A DNA stretch of 39,072 nucleotides from DASXMX01 sp036794395 (GTDB lineage: Bacteria; Planctomycetota; Phycisphaerae; Tepidisphaerales; Tepidisphaeraceae), in NCBI GenBank assembly GCA_036794395.1, contig DAIRGS010000027.1:1-39072 (forward strand). The letters are read 5' to 3'. This document shows positions 14,321 through 22,159 of the stretch, piece by piece. Within the stretch, counting starts at the first letter, position 1. Each line of letters begins with the position of its first letter. The notes under the pieces are model-generated. The model was not told where the DNA came from and did no database searches. It was given only the letters and a program-made list of their open reading frames with translations. Position numbers and translations under genes: made by a program.

Positions 14321-15197
14321 TCCGAACGTCTCGCCGCATCCAGTTGCTGTCCCAGAACAACGGCAAAAACTCACTCCACCCCAACTGAGAGACAGGCGGA
14401 AAGGCAGGTATCGGCCAGTCGCTTCCGTGCACCAGCTTTGCCCGCACCACTGGGTCATTCAGCACATGCTGCCAGGCGTAGGATCGCGTGGGCAGGTTGA
14501 GCGCTGCCGTGTCGCCATAGCAGTTTTCGAACTCCCGCGCCAGACGCATGAACCGCGGCACATAGTCCGGCTCATCGTGGGCCGAGCGTGTTCCGCAATG
14601 TGCCGCGATCACCGTCACCCCGCGCCGCAATGCCGGCTCCAGCAGTCCCGGGTCGGCCACCCGTGCATTGAGCATCGGCAATGATTTTTCCCCACCCGTA
14701 TGACACAACAACGGTAGCTTGTAATGCGCCAGCACTTCATACATCGCGAAACATTTTTCATCCGATGGATCGAAGTTTTGCGTCACCGGCAACCACTTCA
14801 GCAGCACCGCTCCCGCCGCGATACACCGTTCCAATTCCACGACCGCATCCTTGCGATACGGATTCACCGATGCCCCAAAAAGCATCTTGGGATGCTTCTT
14901 GGCAAGCTCCATGACGTAATCATTTTTCACGTGCAGATGTGTCGCGGATTGGTTGAGCGTTCCGTCGCGGTCGTACACTGAATCGAAAGCCAGGATGACC
15001 GCCGCGTCCAGTTCCGTCGTCTGCTCCAGCGTCGTCCGCAAGCGCTCGGCGATCTGCCGTTCGGCGTTCGCGTCGTACCCCTTCACCTTCAACCGCCATC
15101 GCATAAACCGAAACGCAAAGCTCCTCTGAAGCTTGGCCGACATCTCTCCATGCTCGGGAGTACAGGCCGAGACATGAACGTGACAGTCAACAACCAT
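14205..15197 (-). CDS. Amidohydrolase family protein (TIM-barrel metal-dependent hydrolase)
   Basis: A 330-residue protein of the Amidohydro_2 type. Metal and active-site residues expected for the family are visible: DCHVHV at 4-9 (H6, H8), a Lys in VLLKWLP at 134, HTGGE at 166-170, AAHCGT around H200, and GSDWPIP with D260. The family includes lactone hydrolases and decarboxylases; the substrate is not identifiable. It follows rhaB on the same strand by 106 bp, a gap that includes a repeat (15257-15290). Its 3' end overlaps the convergent HAD gene by 116 bp. Confidence 0.88.
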   Translation of the reverse strand: MVVDCHVHVSACTPEHGEMSAKLQRSFAFRFMRWRLKVKGYDANAERQIAERLRTTLEQTTELDAAVILAFDSVYDRDGTLNQSATHLHVKNDYVMELAKKHPKMLFGASVNPYRKDAVVELERCIAAGAVLLKWLPVTQNFDPSDEKCFAMYEVLAHYKLPLLCHTGGEKSLPMLNARVADPGLLEPALRRGVTVIAAHCGTRSAHDEPDYVPRFMRLAREFENCYGDTAALNLPTRSYAWQHVLNDPVVRAKLVHGSDWPIPAFPPVSQLGWSEFLPLFWDSNWMRRDVRIKHRLGLGPDYWNRATTLLRLPARVPGVPKDQGVGARG

Positions 15198-15256
15198 TCA
15201 GACTCCCGCGATTCTCTTGGGTAGGGAGGCTCGGGTGAGGGAAGTTGTTCGTCATT

Positions 15257-15290
15257 CGCCCTCACCCCAACCCTCCCGGAGGGAGAGGGG
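15257..15290. repeat. CGCCCTCACCCCAACCCTC repeat with short palindrome
   Basis: A copy of the second half of the composite repeat (compare 4870-4935 and 5003-5064), here with CTCCCGGAG at its centre. It lies in the gap between rhaB and the amidohydrolase gene. Confidence 0.6.
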
Positions 15291-15303
15291 GCAACCGCAA
15301 GCC

Positions 15304-16800
15304 TCACTTCTTCAAAATCTCCTTAAACCGCACATATGCTTGCTCCCACCGCTTCACGTGCAAGGGCTCATACCGCTTTACCTCGAAGCTCTCGAGCACC
15401 ACGCCCCGTGCCTCGTCCAGCGACTTGATGTCCCCGGTAGCCATCGCCTGCACAAGGATGTTCCCAATCGCCGTGGCCTCGATGGGCCCGGCGACCACCG
15501 GCCGGTTGCAAGCGTCGGCCGTGATCTGATTCAGCAATTCGTTCTGCGACCCGCCGCCGACAATGTGAATCACGCCCACTTTCCGCCCCAACACATCCTC
15601 CATACCCTCCAGCGTCTTGCGATACGTCAGTGCCAGGCTATCGAGGCACGTTCGGACAAATTCGCCGCGCGTGTTTGGCGGCCGCTGCCCAGTTTGCCGG
15701 CAAAACTCCTCGATCTTGATGGGCATCTCGCCCGGCGACAAAAACGGCTTGTGATCGGGATTAATCAGCGCCCCGAGCGGCTTGCTCCGCGCCGCCATCG
15801 CCGTCAATTCCGCGTAGCTGTGATCGTACCCTTCGCGCCGGAAATGCCGCCGACATTCCTGCACCAGCCACAATCCCATAATGTTCTTCAAAAACCGGAT
15901 CGTCCCGCCCACACCGCCCTCGTTGGTGTAGTTGTATTTCAAGGATTTAGCATTCACGATGGGCTCCGGGATCTCCACGCCCATCAATGACCAGGTGCCG
16001 GAGCTGATGTAGCACCAATCTGTTCCCTTAGCCGGCACGGCCGCCACGGCGCTGGCCGTGTCATGGCATGCCGGTGCGATGACCGGCACCTCGCCCACCC
16101 CGCATTCCTGCGCCACATCTGCCCGCAACGGTCCAAGAATTGTTCCCGAAGGCACAATCTCCGGCAGAATCTTCGTCGGCAACCCGAGCTTCTCGAGCAT
16201 CTCCATTGCCCAGGTTTTCTTTCTTGGATCGTAGAATTGGCTCGTGCTGGCGATCGAGAACTCGCACTTCCGCACGCCGGTAAACAGGTAATTAAATAGG
16301 TCGGGGACAAACAGAAGCGTGCTCGCGCAAGTCAAAGTCGATGACCCGGATTCCTTCAATGCCAGCAATTGATACAGGCTGTTGAGCTGCATGAACTGCA
16401 CGCCCGTCGCCTCGAAAATCTGCTCTTTGGGCACGCGCGAAAAGGCCAGCTCCATCATCCCATCCGTCCGCGAATCGCGATAGTTAAACGGATTGCCCAG
16501 CACTTCCCCCGCCTCGGACACCAGCCCAAAATCCACGCCCCACGTGTCCACCCCTATCCCGTGCAGCGTGACCGGCGTTTTCTGATCCCCGTGCTGCTCC
16601 ACCGCGGCATTTCGCAGCCCGGTTTTTAACTCCTCCCACTGCGAGAGCAGGTTCCAGAACAAGTGCCCATTCATCCGCCCCATTGGATTGTTAAACCGAT
16701 GCCGCTCGGCGAGTGTCAACCGACCGCCCTCAAGCGTCCCAAGCACCGCCCGCCCACTCTCCGCGCCCAGATCAAATGCCAAAAAATTTCGTGCCGCCAT
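15304..16800 (-). CDS. rhaB: Rhamnulokinase (FGGY-family carbohydrate kinase)
   Basis: A 498-residue FGGY kinase most like rhamnulokinase, which phosphorylates L-rhamnulose. The N-terminal phosphate motif is FDLGAESGRAV. VDTWGVDFGL, YRDSRT and the SIASTSQF stretch fit RhaB. CHDTASAVAA and SSGTWSLMG carry the ATPase-core residues, and HIVGGGSQNELLNQ is the adenosine motif. The ATG at 16800 is preferred over an in-frame GTG at 16806 because AGGA lies seven bases before it. No rhaA or rhaD gene is in the window, so the pathway partners must be elsewhere. Confidence 0.93.
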   Translation of the reverse strand: MAARNFLAFDLGAESGRAVLGTLEGGRLTLAERHRFNNPMGRMNGHLFWNLLSQWEELKTGLRNAAVEQHGDQKTPVTLHGIGVDTWGVDFGLVSEAGEVLGNPFNYRDSRTDGMMELAFSRVPKEQIFEATGVQFMQLNSLYQLLALKESGSSTLTCASTLLFVPDLFNYLFTGVRKCEFSIASTSQFYDPRKKTWAMEMLEKLGLPTKILPEIVPSGTILGPLRADVAQECGVGEVPVIAPACHDTASAVAAVPAKGTDWCYISSGTWSLMGVEIPEPIVNAKSLKYNYTNEGGVGGTIRFLKNIMGLWLVQECRRHFRREGYDHSYAELTAMAARSKPLGALINPDHKPFLSPGEMPIKIEEFCRQTGQRPPNTRGEFVRTCLDSLALTYRKTLEGMEDVLGRKVGVIHIVGGGSQNELLNQITADACNRPVVAGPIEATAIGNILVQAMATGDIKSLDEARGVVLESFEVKRYEPLHVKRWEQAYVRFKEILKK

Positions 16801-16863
16801 ATCCACATCCTACCGGCACGCTCCCTAACCGCCCAGCACTCCAACCGACGACAACGACTCCCC

Positions 16864-16933
16864 ACTGACAACTGACAACTGACCACTGACCACTGACCAC
16901 TGACAGCTGACCAATGACCAATGACAACCGACA
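16864..16933. repeat. Ten tandem heptamers of ACTGACC type
   Basis: Ten back-to-back 7-bp units: ACTGACA (twice), ACTGACC (three times), ACTGACA, GCTGACC, AATGACC, AATGACA, ACCGACA. They lie between the divergent rhaB and trpF genes. On the minus strand they read through without stop, giving an artefactual ORF. Confidence 0.85.
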
Positions 16934-16974
16934 ACGAATTTTGATCCCCCGAACCCAACCACTAACATTCTCCC

Positions 16975-17643
16975 GTGCAAAGAACGCGCATTAAGATTTG
17001 CGGCATTGGCCACGTCGACGACGCTCTTGCCGCCGCCCGGGCCGGCGCGGATGCCATCGGCATGGTCTTTCATCCCCCGGCCCCGCGTAACGTCACGCCG
17101 CAGCGCGCCGCCGAGATCCTCGCCGCCCTTCCGCCATTTGTGACCCCGGTCGGCTTGTTCGTTGATCTTCCCGCGGGTCGAGTCCTGGATGCCGCTCGCT
17201 CGCTGAACATCCGCCACATTCAGCTTCACGGCAATGAAACGCCCGAACAGGTCGCCAGCCTGCGGGATTTCACGGTCATCAAGGCGCTCCGTGTAGACCC
17301 GACCACGTTTGGCGCCGAGCTGGATCTGTGGCGCGAAGCAATCCCCCGTCTTCAGCTGACCCACCTTCAGGGATTCGTCCTTGAAACGCCCGGCACCATG
17401 GGCGGAAGCGGTCAGCCCAATAACTGGGACATCATCGCCCTGCACCGAAAACGCGGCGACTTCATCGGCCTCCCCCATCTCATTGCCGCCGGCGGCCTTA
17501 ATCCCGAGAACGTCGCCGACGTGATCCGCGTCGTTCGCCCCTGGGCGGTCGACGTCAGTTCCGGAGTCGAAGCATCGCAGGGCAAGAAGTCGGCGGAAAA
17601 GATCGATTCTTTCGTCCGCGCCGTCTTTGACGTCGCCGCTTGA
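16975..17643 (+). CDS. trpF: Phosphoribosylanthranilate isomerase with catalytic Asp replaced by Glu
   Basis: A 222-residue TIM-barrel enzyme of tryptophan synthesis. KICGI at 7-11 carries the catalytic base C9. FHPPAPRNV holds the conserved Arg, and LHGNE and AAGGLNPENV are family motifs, with DVSSGVE near the end. The general acid is normally an Asp in a strand before GGxGxxxxW; here that strand reads FVLETPGTMGGSG, so Glu137 takes its place and the loop is one residue shorter than in Thermotoga maritima. It starts at GTG without a clear Shine-Dalgarno. No other trp gene is adjacent. Confidence 0.93.
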   Translation: MQRTRIKICGIGHVDDALAAARAGADAIGMVFHPPAPRNVTPQRAAEILAALPPFVTPVGLFVDLPAGRVLDAARSLNIRHIQLHGNETPEQVASLRDFTVIKALRVDPTTFGAELDLWREAIPRLQLTHLQGFVLETPGTMGGSGQPNNWDIIALHRKRGDFIGLPHLIAAGGLNPENVADVIRVVRPWAVDVSSGVEASQGKKSAEKIDSFVRAVFDVAA

Positions 17644-17662
17644 GACCGCCCTTTGTGTGCGC

Positions 17663-17720
17663 AAAAAAAAATCGCAGGTGGGCAAAGGAGGGGGGGAGCC
17701 TTCGCCGCGGAACCCTGCGA
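17663..17720 (-). terminator. Candidate rho-independent terminator of the ABC transporter operon
   Basis: Read on the minus strand, TCGCAGG (17720-17714) pairs with CCTGCGA (17678-17672), followed at once by nine T residues (17671-17663). The 35-base loop is long, so the stem may need inner folding. It lies 82 bp past the permease stop. Confidence 0.45.
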
Positions 17721-17801
17721 CACCCGAATATTAGATTATGTTCCGTTCAATTCAATCGGGATTAGTACCTATGACAAAGGGCTAACGCACAAACCAATCG
17801 G

Positions 17802-18887
17802 TTAGTAATCCCGCCGGCAAAACATCCAGCCTGCGAAAGTCACCAGCACAACTTCGAAGACCAGCGACGTACCGACAACCCACGCGATGGACCGGCCGCG
17901 GTACTCGCGGCTGGATTCGCGGGACGCTTCTTTGGCCGATTGATCGTCGAAAGGGGGGCCGCCCTCGCGACGGGTTGCGCCTCTCTGACGGGCAGGAGGG
18001 TTCAGGCTGCTCTCGACTTCTTCATCGGTGAAAACATAGCGGCTGAGCAAATCGGTTGTGTCAGTTGTTTTCGGGGTGATGGTTTTGATCCCGTAAACAA
18101 TCCTCTGAAATACCTTAATCCGCCCGGCAATGTCCCGGGCAGTTTGAGCACGCTCGCTGGGAGTTGGCATACTCAATTTGGACTTGTTTCCAGGAATCGA
18201 CAACTCAGAGGGATCGTCGGCGTCAGCGTCAAGCCGGTCGGCTTCGTGAATGAAAATGTTGTACTGGTTCAGCAGGAAGGGCTCCAACATATCAACGCCT
18301 GCCAGCAAACCCCACGTCCCAATCGTCAATAGCAATGCGGCTACCGTGGAACGTGTCAATACATCGAAAAACACGCAAATACCGAACAGATAACTGAAAA
18401 AGCAAATGACAATCGGAATTGCGAGAAACAACTGCGGGAGCCAAGTCTGCCCGCGCCACCCCAGTACGAGAAAACCGCCGAGCGTGACAACCATCACCTG
18501 CAGTAGAACGAATGTCAGCCCGGCAACATATCTTGTGGCGAAGAGTCGGGCACGGCTGAGCGGTTTCGACAGATAAAGATCGATCGACCCGCCTGCAATC
18601 AGATCGGGAAAAATGCCGGCCGTCGAGATCAACGCGAGAATCGTCGCGGCCCAGGTCAACCAAATTCCGATCACTGCCAATCGGAAAATATACTTGTACA
18701 TATACACAGCCTGCGTTTTCGGCATATCGAAATGCCGCGTCGCAAACTGGACCCCCTTGTCGTCGACTCCCAACAACACGAAAGCCGCAACGAACACCCC
18801 GCTTAGGACCAATGTCACCCAGAACAGCTTGCGCGAGTTCAAATCGCGATACGCATCCACGAAAATGGCGAGAGTCTGCCGCATCAT
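17802..18887 (-). CDS. ABC-2 type transporter permease
   Basis: A 361-residue integral membrane protein. Six hydrophobic segments are visible, four to five in residues 20-215 and one at the C terminus (about 335-355). Between the fifth and the last lies a hydrophilic region of about 120 residues with an Arg/Glu/Ser-rich part. The start ATG shares its A with the stop of the ATPase gene (18887), so the two are translationally coupled. The topology fits an ABC-2 family exporter subunit; the substrate is unknown. The SKPLSRARLFATRYVAG stretch after the second segment is typical of such permeases. Confidence 0.88.
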   Translation of the reverse strand: MMRQTLAIFVDAYRDLNSRKLFWVTLVLSGVFVAAFVLLGVDDKGVQFATRHFDMPKTQAVYMYKYIFRLAVIGIWLTWAATILALISTAGIFPDLIAGGSIDLYLSKPLSRARLFATRYVAGLTFVLLQVMVVTLGGFLVLGWRGQTWLPQLFLAIPIVICFFSYLFGICVFFDVLTRSTVAALLLTIGTWGLLAGVDMLEPFLLNQYNIFIHEADRLDADADDPSELSIPGNKSKLSMPTPSERAQTARDIAGRIKVFQRIVYGIKTITPKTTDTTDLLSRYVFTDEEVESSLNPPARQRGATRREGGPPFDDQSAKEASRESSREYRGRSIAWVVGTSLVFEVVLVTFAGWMFCRRDY

Positions 18888-19930
18888 CAGACAGCCCTCG
18901 CTACCGGGGCCAGAGCCGCTCCGGGTTTTGCATCGGTGACGGTGCTCATAAACAAGTCTTCAAGCGATGGCCGCACCTGCTGCACCCGCCGAATTGTGTG
19001 GCCCGCGCCCCGCAACCTGTCGATCAGCGGCTGAACGTCTTGTGCATGGGTCGTGCCGATCCGAACGACGAGGCTATCCAGTTCGACAGGAATATTGCCG
19101 TCGAGCATGCCCCGATTCACAGGTCCGTCCGGGGCGTTCCATGTGGCGCCTATCGCAAGGAGGATTCGAGGTCGAAGGGATAAGATGTCGTCGCCCGGCG
19201 CCGATCCAATTTCGATTTCATAGCGCTGGCGGGCGACGGTCAGCGCGTCAATGCTGCCCTGAAGCGCGACATGGCCTTTCACCAGTATCGCCACGCGGTC
19301 GCAAATCGATTCCAATTCGCTCAGTGCATGGCTGTTGATGAATACCGTTTTGCCCTTGCCGCGAAGCGAGCCAATCACGGCTAACACATCGCGCCTGCCG
19401 ACTGGATCCACCCCGTCGGTGGGCTCATCCAGCACTACCAAATCCGGATCATGAACCAATGCCTGCGCGATACCCACGCGCTGGAGCATGCCTTTGGAAT
19501 AGGTGGAGATTTTGGCATCGGCCCACGGCGTCATTCCCACCACATCCAACAGTTCCCCCGATCGACGTTTGCGGGTGGGGCGATCCACTTTCGCGAGGGC
19601 CGCGAAGAATTCGAGCACCTGCCGGCCTGTCAGATATCGTGGAAAGCGATGGTTTTCCGGCAGGTAGCCAATCCGCGCGAGAGTGGGCTTGTGGCCAACT
19701 GGATTTCCCAGGATCGTCCCGTGCGCCCGTGTGGCACGCACGACCGTCATCATGATCTTTACTAATGTGCTCTTACCCGCCCCATTGGGCCCCAATAGCC
19801 CGAACACCTCGCCGATTCCTACGCGAAGTTTGATGCCCTGAAGCGCGTGAACACGCCCGGGATAGACCTTCACTACGTCTGAAAGGTCGATCGCGGCGAT
19901 AGTTAGCGAGGGCGGCACAGGTGGCGGCAT
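18887..19930 (-). CDS. ABC transporter ATP-binding protein
   Basis: A 347-residue ATPase. Walker A is GPNGAGKST at 47-55; the signature is a variant, YSKGM, at 144-148; Walker B with catalytic Glu is LVVLDEP at 164-170; the switch His lies in INSHALSE. A C-terminal domain of about 110 residues follows, as in exporters of the CcmA/NatA type. It overlaps the permease start by one base. The family exports drugs, lipids or polysaccharides; nothing here tells which. The gene is divergent from the lexA region. Confidence 0.92.
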   Translation of the reverse strand: MPPPVPPSLTIAAIDLSDVVKVYPGRVHALQGIKLRVGIGEVFGLLGPNGAGKSTLVKIMMTVVRATRAHGTILGNPVGHKPTLARIGYLPENHRFPRYLTGRQVLEFFAALAKVDRPTRKRRSGELLDVVGMTPWADAKISTYSKGMLQRVGIAQALVHDPDLVVLDEPTDGVDPVGRRDVLAVIGSLRGKGKTVFINSHALSELESICDRVAILVKGHVALQGSIDALTVARQRYEIEIGSAPGDDILSLRPRILLAIGATWNAPDGPVNRGMLDGNIPVELDSLVVRIGTTHAQDVQPLIDRLRGAGHTIRRVQQVRPSLEDLFMSTVTDAKPGAALAPVARAV

Positions 19931-19991
19931 TGTAAGAACCTGCGGCGGCGAAGCTATTTACCGCCATGCGTATGACAGACGAAGTCAACCG

Positions 19992-20067
19992 TTAGACACA
20001 GCTAATCAACGCGGGGTGGCAGATTCTAAAAGTTTACTCTTGACTTGGATTCGTCTGTTAGGCTAAT
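19992..20067 (+). promoter_or_regulatory. Candidate promoter and palindromic operators upstream of lexA
   Basis: A sigma-70-like promoter: TTGACT (20040-20045), 16 bp, GCTAAT (20062-20067). TTAG-G-CTAA (20058-20066) overlaps the -10 box, and a second palindrome TTAG-ACACAG-CTAA lies at 19992-20005, about six helical turns upstream. LexA normally represses its own gene, so these half-sites are candidates for its operator. They also lie in the gap to the divergent ABC genes. Confidence 0.4.
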
Positions 20068-20122
20068 GTCCAACCAAACAGTCGCCGAACGCAATATGGC
20101 TAGACGGGAAGGAGCCCGTGTC

Positions 20123-20614
20123 ATGGGGAAGGATTCCCACAAACGACGGATTTCCGGCCACGGGAATGCTACGGGCAATCTCAGCCGGGAGCAGGTCGAG
20201 CAACTTATTGAAGATGATCCGACGCTGGTGCCAACAGCCCCGTCGGTGTTTGAGGTGGAAAACGCCGTTTTGGATCCTTTGGAGGTTCAGGCGTTGTTGG
20301 CGGGATTGGTAGCGCTGTTGGAGCAGACGGAGCTGGATGTACCTGGCTGGAGCGGTCTGGCCGGGCAAGTCGGGTGTGAATCCCCGGCTGTCAAAGGAGT
20401 AAGTCATGAATCTGACGCCGCGTCAGCTGGACGTGCTGGTCGCCATCCGAAACTATCGCCATTTGCATGGTTATTCCCCAACCATGCAGGAACTGGCCAA
20501 CCAGCTCGGCACGAGCAAGGTCACGATCTTCGAGCACGTCGGCGCTCTGGAAAAAAAACGCGTCCTGCGAAGGGACAAGCACAAGGCACGCTCTTTGGAG
20601 ATCGTCTCGGATGA
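20123..20614 (+). CDS. Possible small gene upstream of, and overlapping, lexA
   Basis: A 163-residue reading frame starting at ATG 20123 with a good Shine-Dalgarno, GAAGGAG at 20108-20114. The first 95 residues look coding: LSREQVEQLIEDDPTLV followed by an acidic, Leu-rich helix-like stretch. From 20406 the frame runs inside lexA in another frame for 209 bp, and that part looks like a shadow (Arg/Gly/Pro-rich). Possibilities are a true long overlap, a frameshift that removed an earlier stop (the next frame has TGA at 20377), or a translated leader controlling lexA. I recognise no family. Confidence 0.45.
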   Translation: MGKDSHKRRISGHGNATGNLSREQVEQLIEDDPTLVPTAPSVFEVENAVLDPLEVQALLAGLVALLEQTELDVPGWSGLAGQVGCESPAVKGVSHESDAASAGRAGRHPKLSPFAWLFPNHAGTGQPARHEQGHDLRARRRSGKKTRPAKGQAQGTLFGDRLG

Positions 20615-21017
20615 GAAGCTTCCCGACGAAGAGCGCTCCACCAAGCTCCCTCTTCTGGGCACGATTGCCGCCGGCTCACCCATTGAAGCGGTGGAAAATC
20701 GCGAAGAGTTGGATCTGGAAACAATGTTCCAAAGCCGCTCCGGTGTGTATGTCTTGCGCGTTCGCGGCGAATCGATGATCGATGATCATCTCTGCGATGG
20801 CGACTACGTGGTCATCGAACGCCGCGAGGGAGCCCGCAACGGCGAGCAGGTCGTTGCCCTCCTGGATACCGGCGAAGCAACCCTCAAGCGATTCTACCGC
20901 GAAGGGTCCCGCATCCGCCTGCAGCCGGCTAATAAAAATATGGAGCCACGCATCGTCGACGCTGATCGCTGCAAGGTGCAGGGCGTGGTGATTGGTGTGC
21001 TGCGAAGTTATGCGTGA
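20406..21017 (+). CDS. lexA: SOS-response repressor LexA
   Basis: A 203-residue repressor-protease that controls the DNA-damage response and cleaves itself when RecA filaments form. Residues 1-65 are the winged HTH, with LTPRQLDVLVAIRNY and the recognition part TMQELANQLGTSKVTIFEH. The cleavage site is Ala89-Gly90 in GTIAAGSP. The catalytic dyad is Ser123 in RGESMIDD and Lys161 in GEATLKRF. All are intact. AAAGGAG precedes the ATG. An upstream frame overlaps the start, and palindromic TTAG/CTAA sites lie near the promoter. Confidence 0.97.
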   Translation: MNLTPRQLDVLVAIRNYRHLHGYSPTMQELANQLGTSKVTIFEHVGALEKKRVLRRDKHKARSLEIVSDEKLPDEERSTKLPLLGTIAAGSPIEAVENREELDLETMFQSRSGVYVLRVRGESMIDDHLCDGDYVVIERREGARNGEQVVALLDTGEATLKRFYREGSRIRLQPANKNMEPRIVDADRCKVQGVVIGVLRSYA

Positions 21018-21247
21018 ATGAGGCGAGGGACGAAGGCACGGAGGCACGGAGGGGAAGATAGGCACGCGAGGGACAATCGTAGGGGCGGACCCCCGTGTCC
21101 GCCCGGTTGGAAGAGATGCGTGAAGTCGGGAAGGCACGGAGGCACGAAGGGGCGGGAAGTGAGTCGAGAGTAGTTGTTACGCGGGGGTTGTTGAAGCCGC
21201 ACGGCGGCTTCGGATGGTTGTGAGTTTCTCTTGGTAAGGAGAAGGTC
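21018..21247. repeat. Repeat-filled gap between lexA and the PUR-like gene
   Basis: AAGGCACGGAGGCACG is present at 21033-21048 and 21131-21146. Between them lies the hairpin GGGCGGAC (21083-21090)/GTCCGCCC (21097-21104), matching 11578-11599. No gene is supported. Confidence 0.75.
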
Positions 21248-21790
21248 ATGGCACAGGCAGTGGCACGGCGTGGCGATGTAGCGGGACGGACGGGAATTCG
21301 ACCACCCGAGCTTCAAAAACCCGGGTTTCGCAATCCGGCTTCAGGCGGTTTGAGGTCGGACCGCTCCAATCCCGCTGGGACGGTAGCAGGGGCGGCATCG
21401 AAACCCGAGCCGGAGATTCTCTTCCAGAAATATTTCAAATCCGTCGGTCCGCGAACCTACGCGGCCCAGTTGAAGAAGGCTGGGAACGGCAACCATTTCC
21501 TGGTTCTCACCGAAGGCAAACGCGACGAAAAGACCGCCGAGATTCGAAAGACCAAACTGTTCGTCTTCAGCGAAGACTTCGTCGCGTTCTTCCGCATGTT
21601 GCACGAAACAGCGCAATTCATCCGTGACAATCCCGTGCCCGACGAAATTCGCCAAAAGCGAGAACGGTATTGGGCGAAACACCCCGCCGAAGCAAAAACG
21701 CCATCTCAATTCTCTCAGCGACCCACGACGACTAGGCGCACCACGCCGACGCCCGCCCCGCGATTGGGGAAGCCCCAAGGGGCGCGATGA
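21248..21790 (+). CDS. PUR-alpha-like (DUF3276-type) nucleic-acid-binding protein
   Basis: A 180-residue protein with one PUR-type repeat at about residues 56-130. Landmarks are FKSVGPRTYAAQLKKA, NHFLVLTEGKR, and KLFVFSEDFVAFFRML, which line up with Borrelia BpuR and Bacteroidota PUR proteins (RTYFF..., ESKR, FVYEE). PUR domains bind single-stranded DNA or RNA as dimers. The N-terminal 50 residues are basic and Gly/Pro-rich, and the C-terminal 35 are Thr/Pro/Arg-rich; both look disordered. AAGGAG precedes the ATG. The role in this cell is unknown; it could be an mRNA regulator or a nucleoid protein. Confidence 0.75.
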   Translation: MAQAVARRGDVAGRTGIRPPELQKPGFRNPASGGLRSDRSNPAGTVAGAASKPEPEILFQKYFKSVGPRTYAAQLKKAGNGNHFLVLTEGKRDEKTAEIRKTKLFVFSEDFVAFFRMLHETAQFIRDNPVPDEIRQKRERYWAKHPAEAKTPSQFSQRPTTTRRTTPTPAPRLGKPQGAR

Positions 21791-22159
21791 GTTTCACCCA
21801 GAGCCACCAATTGATTTCACCCGGCGATAGGCCACGACAATATCATCGGAATTTGCGAAAACGAGCGGATTACTTGCGCGCGACCGCTATCCCCGATTAC
21901 TCACGGCACACCTTCAGCCCGCGACGAGTTGGGTCGAGTCGAGCCCAAGGCCGCGTCTCCGCAGTGAATCATGAATCTTCCGGGTTAGATAAAATGAACC
22001 ACGGATTACACGGATATCACGGATAAGATAGGCGGCGAGACAATCTCTTCATCCGTGGTATCCGTGTAATCCGTGGTTCTATTCTTCTGCAGCCCGCGAC
22101 GCCCTCGGTCGAATCGAGCCGAAGGGCGCGGCTCTGCGGTGAATCATGAATTGTCCGGG
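21791..22159. repeat. Duplicated repeat flanking a 29-bp inverted repeat
   Basis: Two related units of about 75 bp (21907-21983 and 22084-22157) both run from TTCAGCCCGCGACG or CTGCAGCCCGCGACG to GTGAATCATGAAT. Between them is an inverted repeat with arms 21996-22024 and 22051-22079, 28 of 29 positions paired, made of 9-bp ATCCGTGGT-like units. No gene is supported. Confidence 0.8.

Noticed and set aside
15304..16800. A rhamnose/fucose microcompartment locus, suggested by rhaB, the variant RpiB and the dehydrogenases
   Set aside because: No shell protein genes, aldolase or isomerase are present, and the genes are spread over 25 kb on different transcripts.
16864..16933. CRISPR array
   Set aside because: Units are seven bases with no spacers.
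16825..17685. A 286-codon minus-strand frame antisense to trpF
   Set aside because: It lies wholly over trpF and the heptamer array. The trpF frame has clear catalytic motifs.
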